This document shows, one piece after another, positions 52,183-60,724 of a stretch of DNA of 64,000 nucleotides. Origin of the DNA: Paenibacillus agricola (GTDB taxonomy: Bacteria; Bacillota; Bacilli; Paenibacillales; NBRC-103111); contig NZ_JAAOIW010000006.1 in the NCBI RefSeq assembly GCF_011440305.1, positions 248,001-312,000 on the forward strand, given 5' to 3'. Numbering within the stretch: position 1 is the first letter of the stretch; each line of letters opens with the position of its first letter. Under the pieces are notes generated by a model. It saw nothing but the letters and a program-made list of their open reading frames with translations. It was not told the origin of the DNA and made no database searches. A program made the translations under genes and the position numbers.

Positions 52183-52856
52183 CCCAATAAAGCGAATTGA
52201 CTTTTATTGTTTGAATGTTCAAAATATAGCCACAATAATATTCATAACGTCATACGCCTAGGCAAAGCACTTGGTCTAATAACCAAGTGCCCTCTCATGC
52301 AGGCATTCCCAAGACTACTAACTCAGCTGAGGGTCTCAATGTCCAACAGATTCAGTAATATAACAAGTGACCTATCAATTATTTTGAATAGTAAATTTAG
52401 CTGGAAAACCAAATAGAAAGTTGCAGCAAGGAGGAACAAAACGAACCGTTTTGTTCCTCCTTTTTTTAGCTGCTTACAGCGATAAAAATATAGAATGGTT
52501 TTCTCGATTTTCTAAGGAAAATTTATGCTAGTGAATATATATCAAGAGGCTGCATGAATACCACAGAAATGACTTAAGTCATATAATTTTGAAAAAGAGC
52601 GTCGGAAATGTCGGAAATCATACTTTGCATATGAACTTGTTCATCTATGTTAAGTCATCGGATTGATTTATACTAAGAAGGAAATGACAATATTTAATGT
52701 TATTAATTTTGACTTGAAGTAGTGCCAACGATGAAAAGCCTTAATAAAATGAAGAATATGATCGTAAATACATAAATTTTCAAATTCAAGATGGGATCAA
52801 TGTACATAAAAAATTCTGAATATTTAAAATTTTAAGAAAAAGGTGGGAAAGGAACT
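52183..52856. other. Intergenic region before the large secreted protein
   Basis: 674 bases. A GCACTTGGT / ACCAAGTGC hairpin (52266-52291) and a strong terminator (52428-52467) lie in the first half; a 69-codon open frame (52207-52416) across the hairpin has no support. The second half is very AT-rich and presumably promoter; no riboswitch was recognised there. Confidence 0.45.
52428..52467 (+). terminator. Strong intrinsic terminator
   Basis: AAGGAGGAACAAAACG / CGTTTTGTTCCTCCTT with a short loop and a TTTTTTT tail. Ends the DoxX-like transcript or an unannotated one starting after 52183. Confidence 0.88.
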
Positions 52857-55358
52857 ATGATCAAGCGTTGTATCTCGATTTTAACGATATTATTGCTTTT
52901 AGCAGAAATCATCCCAACCTTTGTTTCTGCCGTTACTCTTACCAATTTGGCGTTAAACAAAACCGCTACGTCAGGCTCAGGCAGTTTCTGCGGTGGTGGT
53001 GAGACGGCTACACAAGCGGTAGATGGTAATACATCGACGAAATGGTGTCGTAATTCAGGGGCGGATTGGTTGAAGGTTGATCTTGGAGCCACTTATAATG
53101 TGAGTGAATTTATCCTCACCAATAACGAAGAGATTTCAACGTATATTACCAAAGATTACAACATTCAATCCAGCACAGACGGAAGCACATGGACAACCTT
53201 AGTCAATGTAACGAACAATACAACCAGAGTTGTAACGAGCAATATAACTCCTGTCATGGCGCGCTATGTTAAATTGGATGTGATTTCGCCTACCCAAAAT
53301 GGCAGCGGAGTAATACGTATTAACGAGTTTGAAGTGAACGGGGATCCTGTAGCGCTGGTGAACGCGGCAACGCCGGGCTTCGAGTCGCAGCCAACGGGGT
53401 CAACGGTGAACGAAGGCGACAGCAGCCCAACGTTGAGCGCAGCCGCTAATGTGAACGACGGAGGCGCACTAAGCTACCAGTGGTACAGCAATACGACGAA
53501 CAGTAATAGCGGGGGCAACGCGATCGGCGGGGCAACGAGCGCATCGTACGCGGCGCCGACGAATGCGGAGGGCACGACATACTACTATGTCGTGGTGACG
53601 AACACGAATAATGGCGTCGACGGTGTGAGTACAGCAAAGGCGACGAGCAACGCCGTGGCGGTGAGTGTGAATGCGCTGGTGAACGCGGCAACGCCGAGCT
53701 TCGACACGCAGCCAACGGGATCCACGGTGAACGAAGGCGACAGCAGCCCGACGTTGAGCGCAGCCGCTAATGTGAGCGACGGAGGTAAGCTAAGCTACCA
53801 GTGGTTTAGCAATACGACGAACAGCAATAGCGGGGGCAACGCGATCGGCGGGGCAACGAGCGTATCGTACGCGGCGCCGACGAATGCGGAGGGCACGACA
53901 TACTACTATGTCGTGGTGACGAACACGAACAATGGCGTGACAGGCAACCAAACAGCGACAGCGACGAGCAACGCCGTAGCGGTGAGTGTGAATGCACTGG
54001 TGAACGCGGCAACACCGAGTTTCGACACGCAGCCAACGGGGTCAACGGTGAACGAAGGCGACAGCAGCCCGACGTTGAGCGCAGCTGCTAGTGTGAGCGA
54101 CGGAGGTGCGCTAAGCTACCAGTGGTACAGCAATACGACGAACAGTAATAGCGGGGGCAACGCGATCGGCGGGGCAACGAGCGCATCGTACGCGGCGCCG
54201 ACCAATGCGGAGGGCACGACGTACTATTATCTCGTGGTGACGAACACGAACAAAGGTGTCAACGGCGTACAGACGTCAACTGCGACGAGCAACGTGGCAC
54301 GTCTTAATGTGAACCAAATTGCGCCCTCTGCACCGACGAATCTAACAGCAACTATTGGTGACGGACAAGTGACACTCCACTGGAACGGTGTTTCCGGGTC
54401 AGTGACCTATGACGTCTACGAAGGAACGGCTTCCGGTTCTTATGGCTCAACCCCCGTCGCGATAGTGACCGGTTTGACTTACAATTACAAAGTAACAGGT
54501 CTAACCAACGGTATTACCTATTACTTCGTGATCAAGGCCAGTAACGCGGCTGGATATAGCAGCTACTCCAACGAATTGAGCGCAACGCCCAGATCCAGTA
54601 ATGCAAATCTCAGCGACTTGATACTATCCAGCGGGACGCTTAACATGTCGTTTGATGCCAATACGGCAAGCTATGCGACGAGCGTGGCGAACAGCGTGAG
54701 CAGCTTAACAGTGACAGCAACGGTGTATGACCCTACTGCCACAATGAAAGTGAACGGTACTACTGTTATAAACGGATCGGCGGTTGGCGCGATCAGCTTA
54801 AACGTGGGTAGCAACACAATCACCATAGTTGTTACGGCACAAGACGGAATGACGACGCAGACGTACACGGTAACGGTGACGCGCGAATCAGATGTATTTG
54901 TGACATTCGCGCAGACGGACGCTTCAGGCCAAACCGTCCAATTAACTTTCAGCCAGCCGCTTGCGTCGCAATCGATAGCTCCCGGTGCGTTTTTGATGCA
55001 TGCGGGCAGCAAACCAATTGCGGTGATGCAAGCTGTCCATGACTCCTCCCTTAGTAATACGGTATACCTTACCGTAAATGAAAATCTGTTTAAATGGGAC
55101 CGCTTAACCGTCGACATTCAAGGGGGAATCATCCAAAGCGCAAACGGTTCCCAGCTTGCTGGGACTGCTTCCATCAAAGTGCAGAACGAAGTCGTCGTAT
55201 TTAGTCCGGATTTTCCCGATCCCAATCATATTCGTATCGACAACATCGTTGCATTTCTGAAGAAACGTAATTACGATGTAGATGTGGACGGAGACGGGTT
55301 ATTCGATTCCGCGGATATCAAAATGCTGCTGTTACAAATCCAAAGTGTTACCCATTAA
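52857..55358 (+). CDS. Large secreted protein: discoidin, Ig repeats, Fn3, EF-hand end
   Basis: An 833-residue exported protein. Signal peptide (1-24); an F5/8-type C (discoidin) carbohydrate-binding domain (about 27-165: ALNKTATSG, AVDGNTSTKW, RYVKLDVI); three near-identical 107-residue Ig-like repeats (167-487) with SYQWYSNTTNSNSGGN; an Fn3 domain (about 491-580); a cadherin-like PF12733 domain (about 585-680); a SwmB-like domain (QLTFSQPLASQSI); and an EF-hand motif DVDGDGLFDSAD (809-820) followed by LLLQIQ. Likely a secreted or surface carbohydrate-binding protein with no enzyme domain. AGGTGGGAAAGG before the ATG. Confidence 0.88.
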   Translation: MIKRCISILTILLLLAEIIPTFVSAVTLTNLALNKTATSGSGSFCGGGETATQAVDGNTSTKWCRNSGADWLKVDLGATYNVSEFILTNNEEISTYITKDYNIQSSTDGSTWTTLVNVTNNTTRVVTSNITPVMARYVKLDVISPTQNGSGVIRINEFEVNGDPVALVNAATPGFESQPTGSTVNEGDSSPTLSAAANVNDGGALSYQWYSNTTNSNSGGNAIGGATSASYAAPTNAEGTTYYYVVVTNTNNGVDGVSTAKATSNAVAVSVNALVNAATPSFDTQPTGSTVNEGDSSPTLSAAANVSDGGKLSYQWFSNTTNSNSGGNAIGGATSVSYAAPTNAEGTTYYYVVVTNTNNGVTGNQTATATSNAVAVSVNALVNAATPSFDTQPTGSTVNEGDSSPTLSAAASVSDGGALSYQWYSNTTNSNSGGNAIGGATSASYAAPTNAEGTTYYYLVVTNTNKGVNGVQTSTATSNVARLNVNQIAPSAPTNLTATIGDGQVTLHWNGVSGSVTYDVYEGTASGSYGSTPVAIVTGLTYNYKVTGLTNGITYYFVIKASNAAGYSSYSNELSATPRSSNANLSDLILSSGTLNMSFDANTASYATSVANSVSSLTVTATVYDPTATMKVNGTTVINGSAVGAISLNVGSNTITIVVTAQDGMTTQTYTVTVTRESDVFVTFAQTDASGQTVQLTFSQPLASQSIAPGAFLMHAGSKPIAVMQAVHDSSLSNTVYLTVNENLFKWDRLTVDIQGGIIQSANGSQLAGTASIKVQNEVVVFSPDFPDPNHIRIDNIVAFLKKRNYDVDVDGDGLFDSADIKMLLLQIQSVTH
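53355..54317 (+). repeat. Three tandem 321-bp coding repeats
   Basis: Copies begin at 53355, 53676 and 53997, each exactly 321 bases (107 codons) from the next, all in frame. The repeats start with CTGGTGAACGCGGCAAC and stay almost identical at the DNA level through most of their length, with variation only near the end of each unit. This implies recent duplication or gene conversion and makes copy number likely to vary. Confidence 0.92.
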
Positions 55359-55414
55359 CTTCTATTGAAGTAATGGGAGTTTAGCGTAATCAAGGTTGAG
55401 AGCGCGATGGTGAT

Positions 55415-55735
55415 TTGAAAAAAGCATCTAAGGACAAGAAGCTGTTAAAGCTAGCTATATCAGTAATGGACGAGGGGTTTCAAATATTAGAAAAATCAGG
55501 TTATACGATCACTCCTGCAAATCAAGTTAACATTATTCAAAAACACAGACAGGTTGTATACTATGGTCTAAAAATAATTCATAATCTACCGTTTATGAGA
55601 TGGGTAGATGGATCTTTCGGCGAAATTGTAGCTTTGTTTGATTCGATCGATAAGCTGAAACAACAATTAAACATTGCAACTCCCAATTGGGATGAACTTG
55701 AAAAACAAGCGATTTCTAAGTTTCATTTCAAATAA
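55415..55735 (+). pseudogene. C-terminal fragment of a ketopantoate reductase-like gene
   Basis: A 106-codon frame begins at a TTG without a ribosome binding site. It reads LLKLAISVMDEGFQILEKSG, then LPFMRWVDGSFGEIVAL and ATPNWDELEKQA, which resembles the helical C-terminal domain of ketopantoate reductase (PanE/ApbA-like) proteins. The NADPH-binding N-terminal half is absent and the sequence just upstream is the end of the secreted-protein gene, so this looks like a leftover of a truncated gene. Confidence 0.5.
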
Positions 55736-55934
55736 TCATTGAACTAAAGGGAAACGATAGCTCGATGATAGAGTTTGCTAAGCGTGGAGTAGAGTTTATC
55801 GAAGAAGTAACTGTTAACAGCGTCTTCTACCGCAAAGGTTCCAAAAAGCGTATATAGATAGTAAGAACGAATTGAAATCTTCCGAAATGGCAAAGATAAA
55901 TAATATACACATTTTGCCATTCAGGGGGTGTAAG
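55736..55934. other. Short gap with a coding-like scrap
   Basis: A 30-codon frame MIEFAKRGVEFIEEV... (55765-55857) without a ribosome binding site looks like another decayed piece. Nothing else is seen. Confidence 0.3.
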
Positions 55935-56150
55935 GTGAAGATTGAGCTAGGTCGTTGCCTGCTTCAAGAGCGCTTGAACGAATCGGATATGGCCTTAGAG
56001 GATCTCTCAAGGCAGCTTCGTTACAAACCAGAGCGCATTTCAGATTATATAGATAACAAAAGAGTGATGCCATTAAAGACGGCGATCTCAATTGCCAATT
56101 CAATCGGGTGCCGTGTACAGGATTTATATGAGTTAGAGTCGATAGACTGA
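55935..56150 (+). CDS. Small XRE/Cro-type DNA-binding protein
   Basis: A 71-residue helix-turn-helix protein: LGRCLLQERLNESDMALEDL, then QLRYKPERISDYIDNKRVM (turn and recognition helix) and the conserved AISIANSIGCRVQDLYEL. This matches the YozG-type Cro/C1 family of single-domain regulators, often found in mobile or accessory regions. GTG 55935 follows GGGGGTGTAAG; the longer frame from 55872 is unlikely. Its target is unknown; the nearby genes look acquired or decayed. Confidence 0.8.
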   Translation: MKIELGRCLLQERLNESDMALEDLSRQLRYKPERISDYIDNKRVMPLKTAISIANSIGCRVQDLYELESID

Positions 56151-56615
56151 TGAAGCTTAAGTGCTCAGCAACACAACCACGAGGCTGCCGTATCCTGACC
56201 GGTAGCCTTTGTTGCGTCAACTGGAAGAAAAGCGTAATATGCCCCCCGATGGAAAACAGCAAATTCATGCTACGCTAAGTCCGTCGATCACTGCAATAAA
56301 CATTGAGCTACCGGGCACGATAGTTCAACTTCGGAGGAACTATCGAAGAACGAAACTATGATGCAAAAAAAGCTGGATGTCGATTATTTGGTTGTCGCAG
56401 CATGGCCGAGATAACGTTACTTTCTAGCTCCCGCGCCTCTTGGCGAGCTGGAACGCTGGGTTCAGACGATTGACGGCAAGTGGGACGATCGCCTACGGAG
56501 GTAACTGCCTTTTATCGCGTATGTAATTCAAGGAAAGATTAATTAAAACCATACACGCGTACCCACCATAGGTTAAAATGAGTGCATTACAGATTCATAG
56601 ATCAGGAGAGATTAA
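56151..56615. other. Decayed tract between the XRE and methyltransferase genes
   Basis: 465 bases without an intact gene. Stretches are coding-like in changing frames, e.g. ATGCAAAAAAAGCTGGATG leading to KKLDVDYLVVAAWPR and then PLGELERWVQTIDGKWDDR, which resembles part of an ArsR/SRPBCC-type regulatory gene. Likely a pseudogene too broken to delimit. Confidence 0.35.
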
Positions 56616-57371
56616 ATGTTCAGTTCCTATGGGGAATTATCAGCAGAAGTTTATGATTTGTCAAAGCCAATAGGGCATTCATTTGGGGATATTGATTATT
56701 ATCGAGATCGGTTGAAGACATGTAAAGGACGTATTCTTGAGGCGGCGGTGGGTACAGGGCGAATGCTGATCCCCCTAATGGAGTCTGGATTCATAGTGGA
56801 TGGCATGGATGCCTCCTTAGCCATGTTAAATGTCTGCCGATTGAATTGTGCTAGCCGCGGGTTATCTCCCCAATTATTTACAGGTCATATGCAAAAATTT
56901 TCGCTTCCCCATTCCTATGAGGCCATTATTATTCCCACAGGCTCCTTTTTGCTTATTAAAGACCGTACAGAATCGATTCAGGCATTAACATGTTTTCATA
57001 ACCAGCTTATTCCTGGAGGAAAAATAATCATTGACCTCTTTTTACAAACCAATTTTGATACGAATACTGCTTCTACCCGAACCTGGATCACACCAAATAA
57101 AGAAGCGATTACACAAGAAAGCAAATTAGTTGAGGTCAGCTTATTGGAGCAATATGTGGTAACGTATTCAAGGTATGAAAAGTGGTTGGACGGGAAATTA
57201 GTAATGACCGAAATGGAAGAGACTTCATTAAGGTGGTTTGGCATAGAGGAATTTAAACTTGTATTGGAACATATCGGTTTTTCCGATGTAACCATTTCTT
57301 CGGATTACGTATTCGGTAAGGTGCCCACCCACTCGAAGCAGGTTTTCACATATGAAGCAATCAGAAAATGA
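56616..57371 (+). CDS. Class I SAM-dependent methyltransferase
   Basis: A 251-residue methyltransferase. Motif I is ILEAAVGTGRMLIPL (Gly-x-Gly), motif II includes VDGMDASLAML with the acidic residue for SAM ribose, and FDxxF-like parts (AIIIPTGSFLLI, GGKIIIDLF) follow. YDLSKPIGHSFGDIDYY at the N-terminus is common in small ubiE-like proteins. The methyl acceptor is unknown. The ATG is preceded by AGGAGAG. It is 12 bases from a P-loop kinase gene, so they form a pair; both are AT-rich relative to the sugar loci. Confidence 0.87.
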   Translation: MFSSYGELSAEVYDLSKPIGHSFGDIDYYRDRLKTCKGRILEAAVGTGRMLIPLMESGFIVDGMDASLAMLNVCRLNCASRGLSPQLFTGHMQKFSLPHSYEAIIIPTGSFLLIKDRTESIQALTCFHNQLIPGGKIIIDLFLQTNFDTNTASTRTWITPNKEAITQESKLVEVSLLEQYVVTYSRYEKWLDGKLVMTEMEETSLRWFGIEEFKLVLEHIGFSDVTISSDYVFGKVPTHSKQVFTYEAIRK

Positions 57372-57383
57372 GGAATTTTTCAA

Positions 57384-57914
57384 ATGAAAAGAACTGTATA
57401 CCTAATTTCAGGTCCCGCTGGGGCAGGGAAATCAACGACATCAAGAAAAATTGCCGAAATACTAGAAAAAAGCGCTTATATAGAAGGCGATTTTATAAAT
57501 CACATGGTTGTCGGAGGACATGAGAAGCCATGGCTTAGCGAAACACACTTAAACCTGATATGGCTTAACATGTTAAGCCTAACAAGGAATTATTTGGTAA
57601 ATGACTATGATGTAATCATCGATTATTATGTAACCTATAGTGACAAAACGAATTATATGCTGGAAGCATTAAAAGACTTTAACATTGACATTAAATTTAT
57701 TGTGTTGTTAGTTGACAAGGATGAGTTATTACGAAGAGATAGCCAGAGACCTGTTGAAGATCAAATGGGTGAGCGTTGTATAATAGGGCTTAATGAGATT
57801 ATAGCGTCCAATCCACCCGAGAGGCACATCATGAATACAACGCAAACGGATATTGAGCAAGTTGTGGATGACATTTTGAGAAATCCAAAATATCTTTTAA
57901 ATCCGCTATCTTAA
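57384..57914 (+). CDS. P-loop kinase-like protein (AAA_33/zeta-like)
   Basis: A 176-residue nucleotide-binding protein. Walker A is GPAGAGKST at residues 10-18; an acidic lid region YIEGDFINHMVVGG follows, typical of small-molecule kinases (shikimate-kinase/chloramphenicol phosphotransferase/zeta-like); VLLVDKDELLRRDSQR looks like the LID arginines. It probably phosphorylates a small molecule such as a drug, sugar or nucleotide. No toxin-antitoxin partner was recognised. Paired with the methyltransferase gene upstream (12-base gap). Confidence 0.82.
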   Translation: MKRTVYLISGPAGAGKSTTSRKIAEILEKSAYIEGDFINHMVVGGHEKPWLSETHLNLIWLNMLSLTRNYLVNDYDVIIDYYVTYSDKTNYMLEALKDFNIDIKFIVLLVDKDELLRRDSQRPVEDQMGERCIIGLNEIIASNPPERHIMNTTQTDIEQVVDDILRNPKYLLNPLS

Positions 57915-58027
57915 CAGGGAGCTAACGGAGCATGCAGCGGCGGTACGAATGGATGAGTGGATGTGGCGCTTCGATCGCTACTGACGCTTTTAGAAACAAT
58001 GCAGAAACAGAAGAAGGAGACCAAGCA

Positions 58028-58900
58028 ATGTCTGAGAATCATGAATATGAAGACACAGGCTCTTTTCCCCAGAGGAGCCACTTCAGTTTAAAAGCAGATT
58101 GCGAGAGCTGCTTCGGCTTATGCTGTGTGGCGCTGCCCTTCGCAGCGTCGTCAGACTTCGCGATCGACAAACATGCCGGGGAGCCTTGCTCAAACCTGCA
58201 ACCCGATTTTCGGTGTGGCGTGCATAATACCCTCAGGCAACGCGGCTTTCGGGGGTGCACGGTTTTTGACTGCTTTGGCGCGGGGCAAAAGATTTCCCAA
58301 GCCACCTTCGGCGGGTATAACTGGCGGCAAGCCCCAGCATCCGCGAAGCAAATGTTCGAGGTGTTCCCAATCATGCGGCAGCTCCATGAGCTTCTCTATT
58401 ATCTGAACGAAGCATTAACGTTGCAATTGGCGTGTACGATCCACGGCGAGCTCAGTGCGGCGTCAGATGAAACGGAACGCTTAAGTAACCTTGACCCCGA
58501 TTCTCTTATGGACATGGACATGGCGGCACACCGAGCGTATGTCAATGCGCTGCTCCTGCGAACCAGCGAGCTTGTGCGAGCCGAGGAGCTTCGTCAGCGT
58601 AAGGGTTCCGACCGGAGGAAGAAGTATGGCCGGGGAGCCGACCTTATTGGTGCCAAGCTCAAGGGAGCCGACCTTAGAGGCGCCAATTTAAGAGGCGCCT
58701 ACCTGATTGCTGCTGATCTCAGAGGCGCCGACCTGAGAGTAGCTGACCTCATCGGAGCCGATTTTCGCGATACTGATCTTCGAGGTGCCGATCTCACGAC
58801 AAGTATCTTTCTCACTCAAGCCCAGCTCAACGCGGCGAAGGGGGACGCGGACACCAAGCTGCCATACTCACTCACACGCCCAGTACATTGGTTTTCTTGA
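58028..58900 (+). CDS. Pentapeptide-repeat protein with cysteine-rich N-terminus
   Basis: A 290-residue protein. The N-terminal third has a cysteine cluster (DCESCFGLCCVALPF, then CSNL, FRCGVHNTLR, GCTVFDCFGAG) that suggests zinc or Fe-S binding. A helical middle (about 100-190) follows, then about eleven pentapeptide units of the A(D/N)LxG type (GADLIGAKLKGADLRGAN onward) forming a short right-handed beta-helix. Pentapeptide proteins such as Qnr/MfpA mimic DNA and protect gyrase, but many have other or unknown roles; the cysteine head is unlike those. AAGGAGA lies ten bases before ATG 58028. Confidence 0.85.
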   Translation: MSENHEYEDTGSFPQRSHFSLKADCESCFGLCCVALPFAASSDFAIDKHAGEPCSNLQPDFRCGVHNTLRQRGFRGCTVFDCFGAGQKISQATFGGYNWRQAPASAKQMFEVFPIMRQLHELLYYLNEALTLQLACTIHGELSAASDETERLSNLDPDSLMDMDMAAHRAYVNALLLRTSELVRAEELRQRKGSDRRKKYGRGADLIGAKLKGADLRGANLRGAYLIAADLRGADLRVADLIGADFRDTDLRGADLTTSIFLTQAQLNAAKGDADTKLPYSLTRPVHWFS

Positions 58901-59085
58901 GGTGCATAAGCAAGCCACGTGCAATCGCGTGCAAAGGGATAGCTGTGGAAAATTTATCCTTGTATGGACTCAACCTCAACTTTCAGCACGAATAGTATAA
59001 ACGGGTTATACACCACCGACCCAACCTAATTAATAGAATGTCATGTACATACCTTCGGTGGACCAAGAAGAGGAGGAAACGGAAA

Positions 59086-59811
59086 TTGAAAAAAGCCAAG
59101 CTGCTCTTGTCCTTATGCGCCACAATAGTAGGGATTACTGCAATAACTTCTGCAGTCTCCGCCAAGCCTATGAATACAGGGAGCCAAAGCGAGCATGTAC
59201 AGGATCTTCAAGAACGCCTTGCAACACTGGGGTATTTTAAAGTTGGCGTGACGGGGTATTATGGTTCTGTTACCGAGGAATCCATCCGAAAATTTCAGAA
59301 GGATAATAAACTTCCTGTAGATGGTGAGGCCGATGAGGACACGATAGCCAAGCTGATGCAAAAAACGAAGCCTAAGCAAGCCGCAAAGCCTCAAGAAGAT
59401 ACAAAGTCTAGCGCAAATTCCAAGCCCAAAACAAATTCCAAACCAAGTACAAAGAATACACAAAGCACCTTGGAGCAATTAGCGCGTATTATTTATTCAG
59501 AGGCACGAGGAGAATCCTTTGAAGGCCAGGTAGCCGTTGGATCCGTTGTGATGAATCGCGTACAATCCTCAGAATTCCCTGATTCGATCAGCGAGGTTAT
59601 TTTTCAACCGGGGCAATTTACGGCCATTGATGACGGCCAATATTGGCTCACGCCGAATAAGAGCGCTTACGCTGCTGCCCAAGAGGCTCTAAAGGGCACG
59701 GATAAAACTAAAGGGGCGCTGTATTACTACAATCCCGAGCTTGCGACCTCCACTTGGAGCAAGGCACGTGCTACCATCAAAAAAATAGGCAACCACGTAT
59801 TTACCTATTAG
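59086..59811 (+). CDS. SleB/CwlJ-like cell-wall hydrolase with peptidoglycan-binding domain
   Basis: A 241-residue exported hydrolase. Signal peptide (1-26), a PG_binding_1 domain (about 30-90: VQDLQERLATLGYFKVGVTG and IRKFQKDNKLPVDG), a lysine-rich linker (95-130), then the Hydrolase_2 catalytic domain with ARIIYSEARGESFEGQVAVG (catalytic Glu), VVMNRVQSSEFPD and FQPGQFTAI. SleB-type enzymes are lytic transglycosylases of spore cortex; the domain also occurs in vegetative autolysins. TTG start, nine bases after AGGAGG. A terminator follows. Confidence 0.88.
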   Translation: MKKAKLLLSLCATIVGITAITSAVSAKPMNTGSQSEHVQDLQERLATLGYFKVGVTGYYGSVTEESIRKFQKDNKLPVDGEADEDTIAKLMQKTKPKQAAKPQEDTKSSANSKPKTNSKPSTKNTQSTLEQLARIIYSEARGESFEGQVAVGSVVMNRVQSSEFPDSISEVIFQPGQFTAIDDGQYWLTPNKSAYAAAQEALKGTDKTKGALYYYNPELATSTWSKARATIKKIGNHVFTY

Positions 59812-59903
59812 CAGTAAAGCAACGCTATAACTCGGAGGCAACCAGGCTGTCTGCTCTGGAGCATCCTGCTTACGCAGCATTGATATAACCCTTAATTGAT
59901 AGT

Positions 59904-59949
59904 AAAAAGCCCTTCGATGCCACTTTAAACATGGCTTCGAAGGGCTTTT
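59904..59949. terminator. Bidirectional intrinsic terminator
   Basis: AAAAAGCCCTTCGA-GCCA / TGGC-TCGAAGGGCTTTT hairpin ends the SleB-like gene and, on the other strand, possibly the GerMN gene. Confidence 0.82.
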
Positions 59950-60083
59950 CGTTGTTTACGAGTCTGCTTATCGCCAGACTGGTAAGTATCTACAATACTT
60001 GGTCTCGCAGAGCCATCAGGCTCACAGCTTGACCGGTATCCACGATGTATGATTGCATCGCTGATTATGTCTGGCAAGCTTTC

Positions 60084-60659
60084 TTATCGCTTGATCGGGT
60101 GCTCCAGCTCCATATGGCCCATCAGCGTTTCGGCAGGCTTGCCGTCCACGAGGATGTCAATGGAATCGACCTCTGGGAATTGGAACAAGGTTTTTTGGAT
60201 CGCTTGCAGAAGCAGCGCCTCGCCAGGGCCGCCTAAGCGTCCCTCGCCAGACACGGTTATGTCTAGTGTCAGCTTCTTATCCTTCACCACTGCGGATTTG
60301 AAGCCAAGTGATTCACCCAAGGGCACAAGCTTGCTATCAGCAGGAGCTTTTTTCAAGGTCCAAAGTGCTGTGGTGTATTTATCTTTTTCCTCCTTATAGT
60401 TGATGGAAACATTCTGCTCCACCAGCTTCGATGCCTGCTCATCGCCATAGTAGGCTTTGATTTGGTGAGAAACCCCCTGCTCAGAAGGCTTGGCTTCCAC
60501 CTCTTGATTAGGCTGTACCGCAGGGGGAGTGACCATGCTATTGGTTATTGGGGCTTCCGGTGCCTTAACGGCCATGCTGCTGTTTGCAGGCTGCTGCCCG
60601 CATGCTGATAAGGACAAGGCAATTGCCCCTACAAGAAATATACGAATATGTTGTTTCAT
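60084..60659 (-). CDS. GerMN-domain lipoprotein
   Basis: A 191-residue lipoprotein: lipobox LSAC with Cys20, an Ala/Pro-rich linker to about 60, then a GerMN domain (KYTTALWTLKKAPADSK, SAVVKDKKLTLDITVS, EGRLGGPGEALLLQAIQ and VDSIDILVDGKPAETLMGH). GerM of Bacillus subtilis is needed for stable engulfment and spore germination; the domain binds other membrane proteins across the septum. ATG 60659 follows AAGGTGGTGG. It lies next to the amidase gene, also on the minus strand, and the SleB-like gene, so a sporulation or wall role is likely. Confidence 0.85.
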   Translation of the reverse strand: MKQHIRIFLVGAIALSLSACGQQPANSSMAVKAPEAPITNSMVTPPAVQPNQEVEAKPSEQGVSHQIKAYYGDEQASKLVEQNVSINYKEEKDKYTTALWTLKKAPADSKLVPLGESLGFKSAVVKDKKLTLDITVSGEGRLGGPGEALLLQAIQKTLFQFPEVDSIDILVDGKPAETLMGHMELEHPIKR

Positions 60660-60724
60660 CAAAACCACCACCTTTTGTAACTTCATGCTGCTGGTACGAC
60701 GGGGGATTCTTGTTGTCGGCTTCC

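Noticed and set aside
52207-52416. 69-codon frame after the DoxX-like gene
   Set aside because: No ribosome binding site and it crosses a hairpin; likely chance.
53355-54317. CRISPR-like array
   Set aside because: The repeats are 321-bp in-frame coding repeats of a secreted protein, not short repeats with unique spacers.
57384-57914. Zeta-type toxin of a toxin-antitoxin pair
   Set aside because: Walker A fits but no antitoxin gene is adjacent; the partner upstream is a methyltransferase.
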